Shown piece by piece: positions 30,783-39,734 of a DNA stretch of 41,355 nucleotides (position 1 is its first letter; every line of letters starts with the position of its first letter). This DNA comes from Mesopusillimonas faecipullorum. Lineage in GTDB: Bacteria; Pseudomonadota; Gammaproteobacteria; Burkholderiales; Burkholderiaceae_B. Position numbers and translations under genes: made by a program. The stretch covers positions 1 to 41,355 of the forward strand of contig NZ_JACDXW010000011.1 of the NCBI RefSeq assembly GCF_020539505.1, given 5' to 3'. The notes beneath the pieces are model-generated. The model saw only the letters and a program-made list of their open reading frames with translations. It had not been told where the DNA came from and ran no database searches.

Positions 30783-30856
30783 TGGAGCGGGTGATGGGAA
30801 TCGAACCCACGCTTGAGGCTTGGGAAGCCGCCGTTCTACCATTGAACTACACCCGC
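30783..30856 (-). tRNA. tRNA-Gly (anticodon CCC), ICE attachment site
   Basis: A 74-base tRNA with encoded CCA. Acceptor stem GCGGGTG pairs perfectly with CACCCGC; D arm GTTC/GAAC; anticodon loop TTCCCAA (CCC); T loop TTCGATT. The anticodon stem GCGGC/GCCTC contains one C-U mismatch. Its 3' end faces the integrase and the ICE, as expected for a clc-family element using a glycine tRNA. Confidence 0.95.
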
Positions 30857-31028
30857 ATTTTTGACAGCACCTAAACCACTTATAGGCCACACTATAGGGT
30901 GTGGTTAAACTTATTAAATCGCTTTAGGGCCGCGCAGCCAAGTATTCTACCTGAAAAACAAGCCCATTAGCGTGCTTGCCAACTAGCCCTGCCGGCAAAT
31001 TCCGCTGTATTAAATTTATAATGCCGCC
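30857..31028. promoter_or_regulatory. Divergent promoter region, tRNA-Gly and trmB
   Basis: Towards the tRNA (leftward) there is TTTAAC and TATAAG about 19 bases apart, overlapping a CCACAC/GTGTGG inverted repeat near 30886-30903. Towards trmB there is a perfect TATAAT at 31017-31022 whose predicted start of transcription falls on or next to the trmB ATG at 31029; a -35 box is poor and no ribosome site is present. Confidence 0.55.
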
Positions 31029-31745
31029 ATGAACATCCAAGTCACTCCCCCCTCTTCCGATACGCCCGCGATCGGCGGCACGCATATCCGCAGCTTCGTT
31101 CACCGCCGCAGCCACATCACGCTTAGGCAACAGCAGGCCTTGGAACAACTGGCTCCGCGCTGGAGCCTGCCCTACAAGCCTGCCTTGTTAAACCCGGAAG
31201 CCGTTTTTGGCCGCGCCGCGCCCACCATTCTGGAAATCGGTTTCGGCATGGGGGAAACCACCGCCAAGATCGCTCTGGCTCGCCCGGAAGACAATTTTCT
31301 GGGGGTTGAGGTATTCAATGCCGGCGTGGGTTCGATGCTGCAAAAAATCGAAGACAACGGCCTGCAAAACATCCGCATCATTCAGCATGATGCCGTTGAG
31401 GTTTTGCGCGATATGATCGCCCCCGACAGCCTGGCGGGCGTGCATATTTATTTCCCCGACCCTTGGCCCAAGAAGCGCCACCACAAGCGTCGTTTGATTC
31501 AAGCGCCGTTCATTGCTTTGTTGGCCAGCCGCATGAAGCCGGGTGCGTATTTGCATTGCGCCACCGACTGGGAGCACTACTCCCATCAAATGCTGGAAGT
31601 GCTGACGGCAGAGCCCCAACTGGAAAACACCTGCGAAGGCTTTGCACCACGTCCCGACTACCGGCCTCAAACCAAATTCGAAACACGCGGCCTACGTTTG
31701 GGCCATGGCGTGTGGGATCTGATTTTTCGCCGGAGCCAAGCATGA
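31029..31745 (+). CDS. trmB: tRNA (guanine-N7-)-methyltransferase
   Basis: 238 aa. It makes m7G46 in tRNA variable loops using SAM. The SAM loop is [12 protein letters not shown] (about residues 66-77), and the substrate-site motif is [16 protein letters not shown]. The TrmB motif usually written GIEVHRPGVG reads [10 protein letters not shown] here. The start has no ribosome site and lies just after a TATAAT box, suggesting a leaderless mRNA. The stop overlaps thiS by four bases (ATGA). It is the first chromosomal gene beyond the ICE and is intact. Confidence 0.96.
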   Translation: MNIQVTPPSSDTPAIGGTHIRSFVHRRSHITLRQQQALEQLAPRWSLPYKPALLNPEAVFGRAAPTILEIGFGMGETTAKIALARPEDNFLGVEVFNAGVGSMLQKIEDNGLQNIRIIQHDAVEVLRDMIAPDSLAGVHIYFPDPWPKKRHHKRRLIQAPFIALLASRMKPGAYLHCATDWEHYSHQMLEVLTAEPQLENTCEGFAPRPDYRPQTKFETRGLRLGHGVWDLIFRRSQA

Positions 31746-31942
31746 ACATTATCTTGAACGGCCAGTCGCGCCCCTTGGGCTCGGTGCAAACCGTTGCCGA
31801 ACTGATACGCGAGCTGGGCTACGAGAACAAGCGTATTGCCATCGAGCGCAATGGCGACATCGTGCCGCGCAGCCAGCACGCCTCTACCGAACTGGCCGAT
31901 GGCGATCGCCTGGAAATTGTGGTGGCGGTAGGCGGGGGCTGA
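31742..31942 (+). CDS. thiS: ThiS, sulfur carrier for thiazole synthesis
   Basis: 66 aa with the ubiquitin-like fold pattern ([20 protein letters not shown]) and the C-terminal Gly-Gly that becomes the thiocarboxylate. It is coupled to trmB by an ATGA overlap. thiG, the usual partner directly after thiS, is absent: a LysM gene follows. The thiazole synthase must therefore be encoded elsewhere in the genome. Confidence 0.9.
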   Translation: MNIILNGQSRPLGSVQTVAELIRELGYENKRIAIERNGDIVPRSQHASTELADGDRLEIVVAVGGG

Positions 31943-32071
31943 TATACCCGATGGGCATTTATCTAGCCTGAACACCCCTTTTTCACCTTAATTGACACTG
32001 ACAGACTGCGCGAGCAGCCCAAGTGACACCATAATGGGCGTTCCCCTAGCATTTTGACAAAGGAGAACGCC

Positions 32072-32518
32072 ATGGGTCTGCTCAATTTCATCAAGGATGT
32101 CGGAGAAAAGCTGTTCGGCGCCAATACGGCTCAAGCCGCAACGGCTGAAGAGCTGCAAAAAGAACTGGCTAAGCACAAGCTAGACGCCGAAGGGCTCAAC
32201 ATTACGGTAGACGGCGACAAAGTGACCGTGACCGGCAAGGCCGCCTCTACCGAAGCTGCCGAAAAAATCTCGCTGGCCCTGGGTAATACGGTGGGCGTAG
32301 CAGCCGTCGACAACCAACTGGAAGTCGAGGCCCCTGCCGCCGAAGCCGTCATGTACACCGTAGTAAAAGGCGACACCTTGTGGAAGATCGCCGAACAGCA
32401 CTACGGTAAGGGCAAGGGCGCCCAATACAACGTGATCTTCGAGGCTAACACGCCCATGCTGACGCACCCAGACAAGATCTATCCTGGCCAGGTGCTGCGT
32501 ATTCCCGCATTGAACTAA
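32072..32518 (+). CDS. kbp: BON-LysM protein, Kbp/YgaU-like
   Basis: 148 aa from ATG at 32072, with AAAGGAG upstream; a TTG six codons earlier would overlap that site. A BON domain spans about residues 25-90 (LNITVDGDKVTVTGKAAS) and a LysM domain about 96-146 (YTVVKGDTLWKIAEQHYGKG, then IYPGQVLRIP). The layout and length match E. coli Kbp (YgaU), a cytoplasmic potassium-binding protein. There is no signal peptide, which agrees. It is convergent with ffh, 19 bases away. Confidence 0.92.
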   Translation: MGLLNFIKDVGEKLFGANTAQAATAEELQKELAKHKLDAEGLNITVDGDKVTVTGKAASTEAAEKISLALGNTVGVAAVDNQLEVEAPAAEAVMYTVVKGDTLWKIAEQHYGKGKGAQYNVIFEANTPMLTHPDKIYPGQVLRIPALN

Positions 32519-32537
32519 GCCATTGCCTAGCGGCGGC

Positions 32538-33953
32538 TTAGCGCAATCCTCCGAAGCCGCCGCGCCCCAGGCCTTTCAGGCCGCCCATGGCGCGCATCAT
32601 CTTGGCCATGCCGCCTTTCTTCATCTGCTTCATCATGCCCTGCATCTGCTCAAACTGAGCCAGCAGACGGTTGACCTCTTGAACGGGCACGCCCGAACCC
32701 GCGGCAATGCGGCGTTTGCGCGAAGCCTTCAGCAACTCGGGTTTGGCACGCTCTTGAGGCGTCATGGCATTGAGTATGCCTTCGGTACGGCGCAATTGCT
32801 TTTCAGCCTGGCCACCCTGCAATTGGCTGGCCGCCTGCGAAAACTGAGCGGGTAGCTTTTCCAGCAACGAACCCATATCGCCCATTTTTTTGACTTGCTG
32901 CAGCTGATCGCGAAAATCGTTCAGGTCGAAGCGGCTGCTGCTTTTCAGCTTGGCCGCCATCTTCTGGGCTTCGGCAATATCTATATTTTTTTGCGCTTGC
33001 TCGACCAGCGACACAATGTCGCCCATGCCCAGCACACGCTGCGCCATGCGTTCGGGGTGGAAAGGCTCCAGCCCGTCCAGCTTTTCGGAAACCCCTACGA
33101 ACTTCAGCGGCTTGCCGGTCACGTGACGCACCGAAAGCGCCGCACCGCCGCGTGCATCGCCGTCTAGCTTGGTAAGTACCACGCCGGTAAGCGGCAAGGC
33201 GTCGCCGAAGGCCTTGGCCGTATTCACAGCGTCTTGCCCCTGCATGGCGTCAACCACGAACAGGGTTTCAATAGGATTCAGCAAATCGTGCAGACTGCGG
33301 ATTTCCCGCATCATGGCCTCGTCCACCCCCAGGCGACCTGCCGTGTCGACAATAAGAATGTCGTAGTGATGACGCTTGGCGTGCTCGACAGCCCCCGTGG
33401 CAATGGCCTCGGGCTTTTGGGAAGGGTCTGAGGGCAGGAAGTCGACCTTGGCCTGTTCTGCCACCGTTTTCAGCTGATCAATAGCAGCCGGGCGGTAAAC
33501 GTCGGCGCTGACCACCAGCACTTTTTTCTTGCCCGATTTGCGGCCTTGCTGAACGTGGCCGCCTTCGGTCAGCCACTTGGCCAACTTACCGGTGGTGGTG
33601 GTTTTACCCGCCCCCTGCAAGCCCGCCATCAAAATGATTGCTGGGGGTTGAGTCGCCAGAGATAGCTCGCTGGCGCCTTCGCCCAGATCGCCCCCCATCA
33701 GGGCGGTGAGCTCGCTGTGAACGATACCCACCAAGGCCTGACCGGGATTCAAGCTATCGGCCACCTCGTGGCCCAGAGCTTTTTCTTTGATACGAGCCAC
33801 GAACTCTCGCACCACGGGCAAAGCCACATCGGCCTCTAGCAGCGCCAGACGCACCTCGCGCAGCATGTCCTGGGTATTGGATTCGGTCAGGCGCGCCTCG
33901 CCCCTAAGGGTCTTGACGACGCGCGACATGCGCTGAGTAAGATTTTCGAACAT
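32538..33953 (-). CDS. ffh: Signal recognition particle protein Ffh
   Basis: 471 aa from ATG at 33953. The N domain begins MFENLTQRMSRVVKTLRGEA. G-domain motifs are GLQGAGKTTTTGKLA (G1), DTAGRLGVDE (G3) and TKLDGDARGG (G4). The Met-rich M domain (MQGMMKQMKKGGMAKMMRAM) ends in a Gly-rich tail. It binds 4.5S RNA and nascent signal sequences and works with FtsY at the membrane. It is divergent from the CcsA-like gene. Length and motifs are normal. Confidence 0.98.
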   Translation of the reverse strand: MFENLTQRMSRVVKTLRGEARLTESNTQDMLREVRLALLEADVALPVVREFVARIKEKALGHEVADSLNPGQALVGIVHSELTALMGGDLGEGASELSLATQPPAIILMAGLQGAGKTTTTGKLAKWLTEGGHVQQGRKSGKKKVLVVSADVYRPAAIDQLKTVAEQAKVDFLPSDPSQKPEAIATGAVEHAKRHHYDILIVDTAGRLGVDEAMMREIRSLHDLLNPIETLFVVDAMQGQDAVNTAKAFGDALPLTGVVLTKLDGDARGGAALSVRHVTGKPLKFVGVSEKLDGLEPFHPERMAQRVLGMGDIVSLVEQAQKNIDIAEAQKMAAKLKSSSRFDLNDFRDQLQQVKKMGDMGSLLEKLPAQFSQAASQLQGGQAEKQLRRTEGILNAMTPQERAKPELLKASRKRRIAAGSGVPVQEVNRLLAQFEQMQGMMKQMKKGGMAKMMRAMGGLKGLGRGGFGGLR

Positions 33954-34168
33954 GAACAACCTGCCTGAATGACGTAAAACCCGAACGGAGAAGTGCCTGA
34001 GGGCAGCCGCCGGGTCGTGCAAGCGGCCAAGAAAACCGCCGCGCCAGCCCAGGCCACCGCCCAAAGCTGACTGATTAGCATTTACCATTATGTAATGGTC
34101 TGGGCTACACTCTAGCATGGTTGCGCGCGGGCATCCCGCCTGCCAGCCGACTTCACTTTACGCACGCC
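33954..34168. promoter_or_regulatory. Divergent promoter region, ffh and ccsA-like gene
   Basis: The 215-base gap holds a perfect inverted repeat CCATTA-TG-TAATGG at 34086-34099. Just beyond it (rightward) TACACT near 34108 could be a -10 for the membrane-protein gene. No strong ffh promoter stands out. Confidence 0.35.
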
Positions 34169-35008
34169 ATGCCAGCAGGAATTGTATTGCACTCGCTCGC
34201 CGCCTTGGCCTATTCCTTGATGGCAGCGGTGTTCATACGCCCCCTTTCCCGCCAAACCTCCAACCGCCTCGGGTGGGCGGGCCGCATCGGCCTGCTTTTG
34301 GCCCTTGCGCTGCACGGAATGGGCTTGGCGGAATCCATCATGCAAGGTCCCAACCTTTACTTAGGCTGGGCGCTGGCGCTGTCCGTCGCCGTCTGGCTGG
34401 GCATGATCGTCTTCTGGCTGGAAAGCCTGGCCCTACGCATAGACAGCCTCTTGATACTGCTGTTGCCTGCAGCCGCACTGATTTGCGCCTTGGCGGCCAT
34501 TTTCCCGAATGCCCATCTGGTTACCAACACCGGCAGCGGTTGGCTACGCCTGCATTTGCTGATTGCCCTGATGGCCTATGGCTTGACTACGGTTTCCGCC
34601 CTGCAAGCCTTGCTGATGGCCGCGCTAGACAACTACCTGCACCGACCGGTAGAACAAGCCGAGAAACGCGGTTGGATCAGTCGCGCCCTTGACGCCATGC
34701 CGCCTCTGCTCACGCAAGAGCACCTGCTCTTCAGGCTCATCGGTATCAGTTTTTTCGCCCTGACCCTTACCGTCGTCTCGGGTGCCATCGTATCTTTGCA
34801 ATTGGTGGGTAAAATCTTCCCGCTCGATCACAAAACCGTTTTCACGCTGCTTTCTTGGCTTACTTTCGCCTGGTTGCTGTTGGGGCGTTACGCCTGGGGC
34901 TGGCGCGGTCGGCGCGCACTGCGCTGGACACTCCTGGGCTTTGCCCTGCTCATATTGGCGTATAGCGGTAGCCATTTTGTGCTCGACGTCATTCTGAATC
35001 GGGGCTAA
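34169..35008 (+). CDS. CcsA/YpjD-like inner-membrane protein (cytochrome c assembly family)
   Basis: 279 aa from ATG at 34169. Eight hydrophobic segments are visible, starting with IVLHSLAALAYSLMAAVFI and ending with WTLLGFALLILAYSGSHFVL. The pattern and the conserved His near HLLIALMAYGL and in the last segment fit the CcsA/YpjD branch of cytochrome c assembly proteins. Its placement next to ffh recurs in Burkholderiales, as far as I recall. A heme-handling role is inferred from the family; it lacks the long WWD-containing loop of full CcmC/CcmF. It is followed after five bases by the PP0621-like gene. Confidence 0.85.
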   Translation: MPAGIVLHSLAALAYSLMAAVFIRPLSRQTSNRLGWAGRIGLLLALALHGMGLAESIMQGPNLYLGWALALSVAVWLGMIVFWLESLALRIDSLLILLLPAAALICALAAIFPNAHLVTNTGSGWLRLHLLIALMAYGLTTVSALQALLMAALDNYLHRPVEQAEKRGWISRALDAMPPLLTQEHLLFRLIGISFFALTLTVVSGAIVSLQLVGKIFPLDHKTVFTLLSWLTFAWLLLGRYAWGWRGRRALRWTLLGFALLILAYSGSHFVLDVILNRG

Positions 35009-35013
35009 TAAGC

Positions 35014-35268
35014 ATGGGTAAGATTTTGTTCTGGCTGGTTGTCATTTTTGCTGCGTTGATGGTGGCACGTATGCTAACCATGAAAGCCAGGTCGGCCAAG
35101 CAGCCGCCTATGGCGGCTCCTAAACCACGGCCTTCGGTTTCCGGTGCCAGCGAATCCATGGTGCGATGTGCCCACTGCGGTATTCATCTGCCACGCTCTG
35201 AGGCCTATATGCAGCAAGGGCAAACCTGGTGCAGCAGCGAGCATGCACGCTTAGGTGCCCGCGTATAA
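35014..35268 (+). CDS. PP0621-family small membrane protein with CxxC motif
   Basis: 84 aa. One membrane helix at residues about 4-22 (LFWLVVIFAALMVARMLTM), a Pro-rich linker, then a small Cys motif: VRCAHCGIHLPRSEAY and a second Cys in QTWCSSEH. This matches the PP0621 family of proteobacteria; a metal site is plausible, the function is unknown to me. It lies between the CcsA-like gene and ampD, and the gaps are short (5 and 12 bases), so the three are probably co-transcribed. Confidence 0.85.
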   Translation: MGKILFWLVVIFAALMVARMLTMKARSAKQPPMAAPKPRPSVSGASESMVRCAHCGIHLPRSEAYMQQGQTWCSSEHARLGARV

Positions 35269-35280
35269 AGGGCCCGCAGC

Positions 35281-35877
35281 ATGCACACGGCTGCATTCAC
35301 GCTAGGCCCAGAAGGCTGGTTGGCCCTTGAAACAGGCGTGACGCACCAGCCCTCCCCCAACTACGATAGGCGCTCGCCCGCCGCGCCCATAGACTTGCTG
35401 GTACTGCACAACATCAGCCTGCCGCCCGGTCAGTTTGGCGGCCCCGAAGTCGCCCAGCTGTTTCTGAATCAACTGCCCGTCACAGGTCACCCTTTCTTTG
35501 CCCAATTACAAGGTTTGCGCGTTTCCTCTCATTTTTTTGTGCGGCGCGACGGCAGTGTGATTCAGTTCGTTTCCACCCTGGATAGGGCCTGGCATGCTGG
35601 GGTATCGTTCTACGAAGGCCGCACGCGCTGCAATGACTTTTCCATAGGCATAGAGATCGAAGGCACCGACGACCTTCCCTATGAAGAAGCGCAATACCAA
35701 ACGCTGGCCCAGCTTACCGCAGCGCTACGCGCACACCACCCCTTACGCGCCGTAAGAGGTCACGAACACATTGCGCCGGTACGCAAAACAGACCCCGGCC
35801 CGGCTTTCAACTGGCAGCGTTACGCCCGTGAAGCCATTTGGCTGCCGCATCAGTTACCGGAATCGCAACGCCCCTAG
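35281..35877 (+). CDS. ampD: AmpD, 1,6-anhydro-N-acetylmuramyl-L-alanine amidase
   Basis: 198 aa, usual length for cytoplasmic AmpD. The amidase_2 zinc ligands are visible: His in LLVLHNISLPPG, His in VRGHEHIAPVRK and Asp in KTDPGPAFNW. Core segments are SSHFFVRRDGSVIQFVS and FSIGIEIEGTDD. It cleaves the peptide from anhydro-muropeptides during cell-wall recycling and so lowers AmpR inducers. No signal peptide is present, as expected. Confidence 0.95.
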   Translation: MHTAAFTLGPEGWLALETGVTHQPSPNYDRRSPAAPIDLLVLHNISLPPGQFGGPEVAQLFLNQLPVTGHPFFAQLQGLRVSSHFFVRRDGSVIQFVSTLDRAWHAGVSFYEGRTRCNDFSIGIEIEGTDDLPYEEAQYQTLAQLTAALRAHHPLRAVRGHEHIAPVRKTDPGPAFNWQRYAREAIWLPHQLPESQRP

Positions 35878-35908
35878 CCCCGCTGTTGTGCCCCCTCAGG
35901 AGACAAGC

Positions 35909-36796
35909 ATGAGCCGACTTACCGCCAAGGATTTTCCCGCCGAACTTCTGCAGCTTTACGACGGCTATGTGCATGGCCGGCTGACGCGCCGCGATTTCCT
36001 GGATCGTGCCGCCAAGTTTGCCGTTGGCGGCCTCACCGCCAGCGCCCTGCTGGCCGCTCTTAGCCCCAATTACGCGCTGGCGCAGCAGATTCTGTTTACC
36101 GACCCCGATATTCGGGCCGAATACATACGCTACCCTTCGCCCAACGGCCATGGCGAGGTACGCGGCTATCTCGTCAGCCCCGCCAAGGTCTCTGGCCCCG
36201 TACCGGGTATTGTGGTAGTGCACGAGAACCGCGGCTTGAACCCCTATATTGAAGACGTGGCGCGGCGTGTGGCCAAAGCGGGCTTCATTGCCCTGGCGCC
36301 CGACGGCCTAAGCTCGGTGGGCGGCTACCCCGGCAACGACGAGCAAGGCCGCGCACTGCAACAACAGGTAGACCCAGGCAAGCTGATGAACGACTTCTTC
36401 GCGGCCATTGAGTACCTGAAAGTCAGCGATCAAACCACAGACAAAATCGGCATTACGGGCTTCTGCTATGGCGGTGGAGTTTCTAACGCCGCTTCCGTGG
36501 CCTACCCCGAACTCGCCGCCGCCGTGCCCTTTTATGGCCGCCAGGCGCGCCCTGAAGATGTCACCCGTATACGCGCGCCTGTGCAATTTCACTTTGCCGA
36601 AACCGACCCCAATGTAAACGGTAGCTGGCCAGCTTACGAGGCCGCACTCAAGGCCGCCGGCACGCCCTACGAAGCGCACATTTATCCCGGCACTAACCAC
36701 GGCTTCCACAACGACTCGACACCGCGCTACGACGAAGCCGCAGCCAAGCTGGCCTGGGAACGCACCCTAGCCTGGTTCAACAAGCATTTGGCTTAA
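35909..36796 (+). CDS. Dienelactone hydrolase-family protein with Tat-like leader
   Basis: 295 aa from ATG at 35909 with CAGGAGA upstream; the longer open frame from 35771 overlaps ampD and is rejected. Residues 25-55 (TRRDFLDRAAKFAVGGLTAS) have a twin-Arg and hydrophobic run, suggesting Tat export, although the leader starts rather late. The alpha/beta-hydrolase triad is Cys in GFCYGGG, Asp in FAETDPN and His in NHGFHN, the Cys-nucleophile type of dienelactone hydrolases. The substrate is unknown. YghX-type proteins have the same layout. Confidence 0.88.
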   Translation: MSRLTAKDFPAELLQLYDGYVHGRLTRRDFLDRAAKFAVGGLTASALLAALSPNYALAQQILFTDPDIRAEYIRYPSPNGHGEVRGYLVSPAKVSGPVPGIVVVHENRGLNPYIEDVARRVAKAGFIALAPDGLSSVGGYPGNDEQGRALQQQVDPGKLMNDFFAAIEYLKVSDQTTDKIGITGFCYGGGVSNAASVAYPELAAAVPFYGRQARPEDVTRIRAPVQFHFAETDPNVNGSWPAYEAALKAAGTPYEAHIYPGTNHGFHNDSTPRYDEAAAKLAWERTLAWFNKHLA

Positions 36797-36802
36797 GGGC
36801 AT

Positions 36803-36836
36803 AAAAAAGCCGCATCCTGTTTGAAAGGGATGCGGC
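36803..36836. terminator. Terminator between the hydrolase gene and htpG
   Basis: Perfect 9-bp stem GCCGCATCC/GGATGCGGC (36809-36817 with 36828-36836) between two convergent genes. An A tract at 36803-36808 gives a U tract for the leftward htpG transcript; rightward the following bases are CTTG, so termination of the hydrolase transcript is weaker. Confidence 0.85.
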
Positions 36837-36864
36837 CTTGCACAGCTAAAGGTTGCTTGTTAGC

Positions 36865-38772
36865 TTAGCCTTGCTTAAGCAGCAACTGGTTTACGCGCTT
36901 GACGAAACCAGCGGGGTCTTCCAGGTGCGCGCCTTCGGCCAACATGGATTGCTCTAACAGCAGCTTGGCCCAAGCACCAAAGTCTTCGTCAGAAGCAGCC
37001 TGCACACGCTGGAACAAGGCGTGTTCGGGGTTGATCTCCAGAATAGGCTTGGACTCGGGTACGTCTTGGCCAGCTGCTTGCAACATGCGACGCAGTTGCG
37101 GGCTTAGCTCGTTGGCATCGACCACCACGCACGCGGGCGAATCCACCAGGCGCACGGTGACGCGAACTTCTTTCACCTGTTCACCCAGGCTGGCTTGCAG
37201 GCGCTCAACCAAAGGCTTGAAAGACTCGGCCACTTCGGCCTGATGCTTCTTTTCTTCCTCGTCGGCCAGCTTATCCAGATCCAGGCCGCCCTTGGCCACC
37301 GACACCAGCGGCTTGCCGTCAAACTCGCGCAGGTAGTTCAGCATCCATTCGTCGACACGCTCGGACATCAGCAGTACTTCTATGCCCTTCTTGCGGAAGA
37401 TCTCGAGATGCGGGCTATTGGCTGCAGCGTTGAAGGACTCTGCCGTCACGTAGTAGATGCTGTCCTGGCCTTCCTTCATACGGGCCACGTAGTCGGCAAA
37501 CGTGACGTTTTGCGTAGGTTCGCCAGAATGCGTAGAAGCAAAGCGCAGCAGCTTGGCAATACGCTCTTGGTTGGCCATGTCTTCGCCCGTGCCTTCTTTC
37601 AGCACCTGACCAAACGCGTTCCAGAACACGGTGTAGTCTTCGGGCTTGTTCTCGGCCAGGTCTTCCAGCACCGACAAAATACGTTTGGTGCTGCCCTCGC
37701 GAATCGCACGCACATCGCGGCTTTCCTGCAGAATCTCGCGCGAGACGTTCAAAGGCAGATCGGCCGAATCGATAACACCACGCACGAAGCGCAGGTAGGC
37801 CGGCAACAACTGCTCGGCATCGTCCATGATGAAGACGCGCCTGACGTAAAGCTTGACGCCACGCTTGGCATCGCGGTCCCACATATCGAAGGGCGCACGC
37901 GCAGGAATATAAAGCAGCTGGGTGTATTCGCTGCGGCCCTCTACGCGGTTGTGCGCCCAGGCCAGCGGGTTCTCGAAATCGTGCGCCACATGCTTGTAGA
38001 ACTCTTGATACTGCTCGTCTGTAATCTCAGACTTGCTGCGCGTCCACAAGGCATTGGCCTGGTTCACGTTTTCCAGCTCTTCGCTCTTGACCTGCTCGGA
38101 TTTTTCCTCGTTCCACTCTTCCTTGTACATGCGTACCGGCAGCGAAATATGGTCGGAATAGCGACGCAGAATTTCGCGCAGCTTCCAGCCGCTCAGCAGT
38201 TCGTCTTCGTCTTCACGCAGGTGCAGAATGATGTCGGTACCGCGACCGGCTTTTTCAGCAGCTTCTATGGTGAACTCGCCCTGGCCGTCGGATTCCCAAC
38301 GCACACCCTCTTGGGGGGTGAGGCCCGCACGGCGGGTAATCACGGTGACTTTGTCGGCCACAATAAACGAGGAGTAAAAGCCCACGCCAAACTGACCAAT
38401 CAGTTGCGCGTCTTTTTGCTTATCGCCTGTAAGTTGGCTGAAGAATTCTTTAGTGCCCGAGCGCGCAATGGTGCCCAGGTTAGCCACAGCCTCTTCACGC
38501 GACATCCCGATACCGTTGTCAGAAATCGTGATCGTGCGGGCATCTTTGTCGAAATCGACGGTAATAGCCAGCTCGGCCCCGCCTTCCAGTAATTCGGGCT
38601 TATCCAGCGCTTCGAAGCGCAGCTTGTCGCACGCGTCGGAAGCATTGGACACCAGTTCGCGCAGGAAGATTTCTTTGTTGCTGTACAGCGAATGAATCAT
38701 CAGGTGCAGCAACTGCTTGACCTCGGCCTGGAAACCCAGGGTTTCAGCGGTAGTGGTGCTTGAGTCTGTCAT
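36865..38772 (-). CDS. htpG: HtpG, bacterial Hsp90 chaperone
   Basis: 635 aa, usual length. The GHKL ATP site is visible in [33 protein letters not shown] and [12 protein letters not shown]. The middle domain includes [18 protein letters not shown], with the catalytic Arg typical of Hsp90. It assists folding of client proteins in the cytoplasm. It stands alone, with its own terminator. The upstream gap of 111 bases shows no obvious sigma-32 promoter. Confidence 0.98.
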   Translation of the reverse strand: MTDSSTTTAETLGFQAEVKQLLHLMIHSLYSNKEIFLRELVSNASDACDKLRFEALDKPELLEGGAELAITVDFDKDARTITISDNGIGMSREEAVANLGTIARSGTKEFFSQLTGDKQKDAQLIGQFGVGFYSSFIVADKVTVITRRAGLTPQEGVRWESDGQGEFTIEAAEKAGRGTDIILHLREDEDELLSGWKLREILRRYSDHISLPVRMYKEEWNEEKSEQVKSEELENVNQANALWTRSKSEITDEQYQEFYKHVAHDFENPLAWAHNRVEGRSEYTQLLYIPARAPFDMWDRDAKRGVKLYVRRVFIMDDAEQLLPAYLRFVRGVIDSADLPLNVSREILQESRDVRAIREGSTKRILSVLEDLAENKPEDYTVFWNAFGQVLKEGTGEDMANQERIAKLLRFASTHSGEPTQNVTFADYVARMKEGQDSIYYVTAESFNAAANSPHLEIFRKKGIEVLLMSERVDEWMLNYLREFDGKPLVSVAKGGLDLDKLADEEEKKHQAEVAESFKPLVERLQASLGEQVKEVRVTVRLVDSPACVVVDANELSPQLRRMLQAAGQDVPESKPILEINPEHALFQRVQAASDEDFGAWAKLLLEQSMLAEGAHLEDPAGFVKRVNQLLLKQG

Positions 38773-38883
38773 GGCGTATCGTGAAAATCAGGTTAAAGAT
38801 AGAAACCTGACACACATGGGGGCCGAACCCGGCAATTTCAAGACCGCCCCCATACGCCCGATGCTGCGTGTCTCGTTCGTGGC

Positions 38884-39456
38884 TTAAGGTTGGCCCACCA
38901 CGCTGAAGGTGATCTGAATATCGTCGGCAACAATGCTGGTGTCCTTCCATTGCCCTTCGCCCACATTGAAATCAGAGCGCTTAAAGCTGAAGGCGCCTTC
39001 AAACACGCCGCCCTTGTCATCTTCCTTGAAAGTAAAAGGCGCTGTTACCGGCTGGGTTATCCCCTTTATGGTCAGATTGCCCGTCACCTGAAAGCGGTTG
39101 TCGCCCAAGGCCTCTACCTTGGTAGAAGTAAACGTCGCCAAAGGATGTGCGCCTAAAGCCAGCCACTCGTCTTTGGCCAACTCTTCCGTGGCCTCGTCGT
39201 AGCCTGCGTCTACGCTGGCCAGCACAACCTCTAAGGTCACTTGGGCGGCCTCTGGGTTGGCCGGGTCAAAACTAAAGGTCGGCGCCTTCAGCTCGGCAAA
39301 ACTGCCGTCCATTTTTACATTCATCTGGCTATAGCCAAACCCAATTTTGCTGGATTGACCGTCTATCGAGGTGTACGTGGCAGCCGTTGCCTGCCCCAAA
39401 GCCCCCAAGCCCAAAGCTGCAGCCAAAACCGCCGAACGCAAGAATGAAACCTTCAT
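38884..39456 (-). CDS. yceI: YceI-family periplasmic lipid-binding protein
   Basis: 190 aa. The signal peptide is residues 1-25 (MKVSFLRSAVLAAALGLGAL then GQATA). The YceI beta-barrel pattern follows: SSKIGFGYSQMNVKMDGSFA, SFDPANPEAAQVTLEVVLAS, HPLATFTSTKVEALGDNRFQ, TGNLTIKGITQPVTAPF and the final strand IQITFSVVG. YceI proteins bind isoprenoid or polyprenyl lipids; the ligand here is unknown. It is divergent from the LysR gene, which may regulate it. Confidence 0.92.
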   Translation of the reverse strand: MKVSFLRSAVLAAALGLGALGQATAATYTSIDGQSSKIGFGYSQMNVKMDGSFAELKAPTFSFDPANPEAAQVTLEVVLASVDAGYDEATEELAKDEWLALGAHPLATFTSTKVEALGDNRFQVTGNLTIKGITQPVTAPFTFKEDDKGGVFEGAFSFKRSDFNVGEGQWKDTSIVADDIQITFSVVGQP

Positions 39457-39734
39457 AAAAACTCCTTTGATGATTGATAGGCGGGGCAGACACGCTGATT
39501 AAAGCTTGCGCCCCGTGCGGCGAATCATGCACAAGCGTACAAAACGCCGCATAATTTCCATATTCAAAACAATAAGGCTACTCTACCCTTTTCGCCTGGC
39601 TATCGGTAGCTTTCACCAGCACGTGCCTATCGGGTTCGCCATGAAGATAACTTTAAGGCCATCTTGCCCGCTAATAAACCCGGCAAAGCGTCACAAACTA
39701 TTCTTACCATAAGAACAATAGGAGCCAAGGAAGT
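39457..39734. promoter_or_regulatory. Divergent yceI-lysR regulatory region
   Basis: A 278-base gap, AT-richer than its surroundings. Just before the LysR start is an imperfect inverted repeat at 39698-39721, CTATTCTTA and TAAGAACAATAG around CCA, containing the T-N11-A form of a LysR site. Its closeness to the LysR ribosome site (GGAGCC, 39721) suggests autoregulation. Nothing else clear is visible. Confidence 0.5.

Larger units (their letters stand above)
1..30800. mobile_element. Integrative and conjugative element, clc/PAGI-2/PFGI-1 type (one end, incomplete)
   Basis: The gene set int, alpA, parA, parB, DUF2857, STY4528-type, PFL_4669-type, DUF3158, ssb, topB, STY4534-type, DUF3275, helicase and pilL N-terminal protein is the conserved backbone of this ICE family, in its usual order and all on one strand. 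The right boundary is the 3' end of tRNA-Gly(CCC) at 30783, next to the integrase gene. The left part of the element (type IV secretion genes and the second att) is outside the window, so the length of the att repeat cannot be read here. The backbone looks richer in GC than the chromosome to its right. Confidence 0.93.

Noticed and set aside
37195-38592. 465-codon plus-strand frame
   Set aside because: Antisense to htpG; a known kind of shadow.
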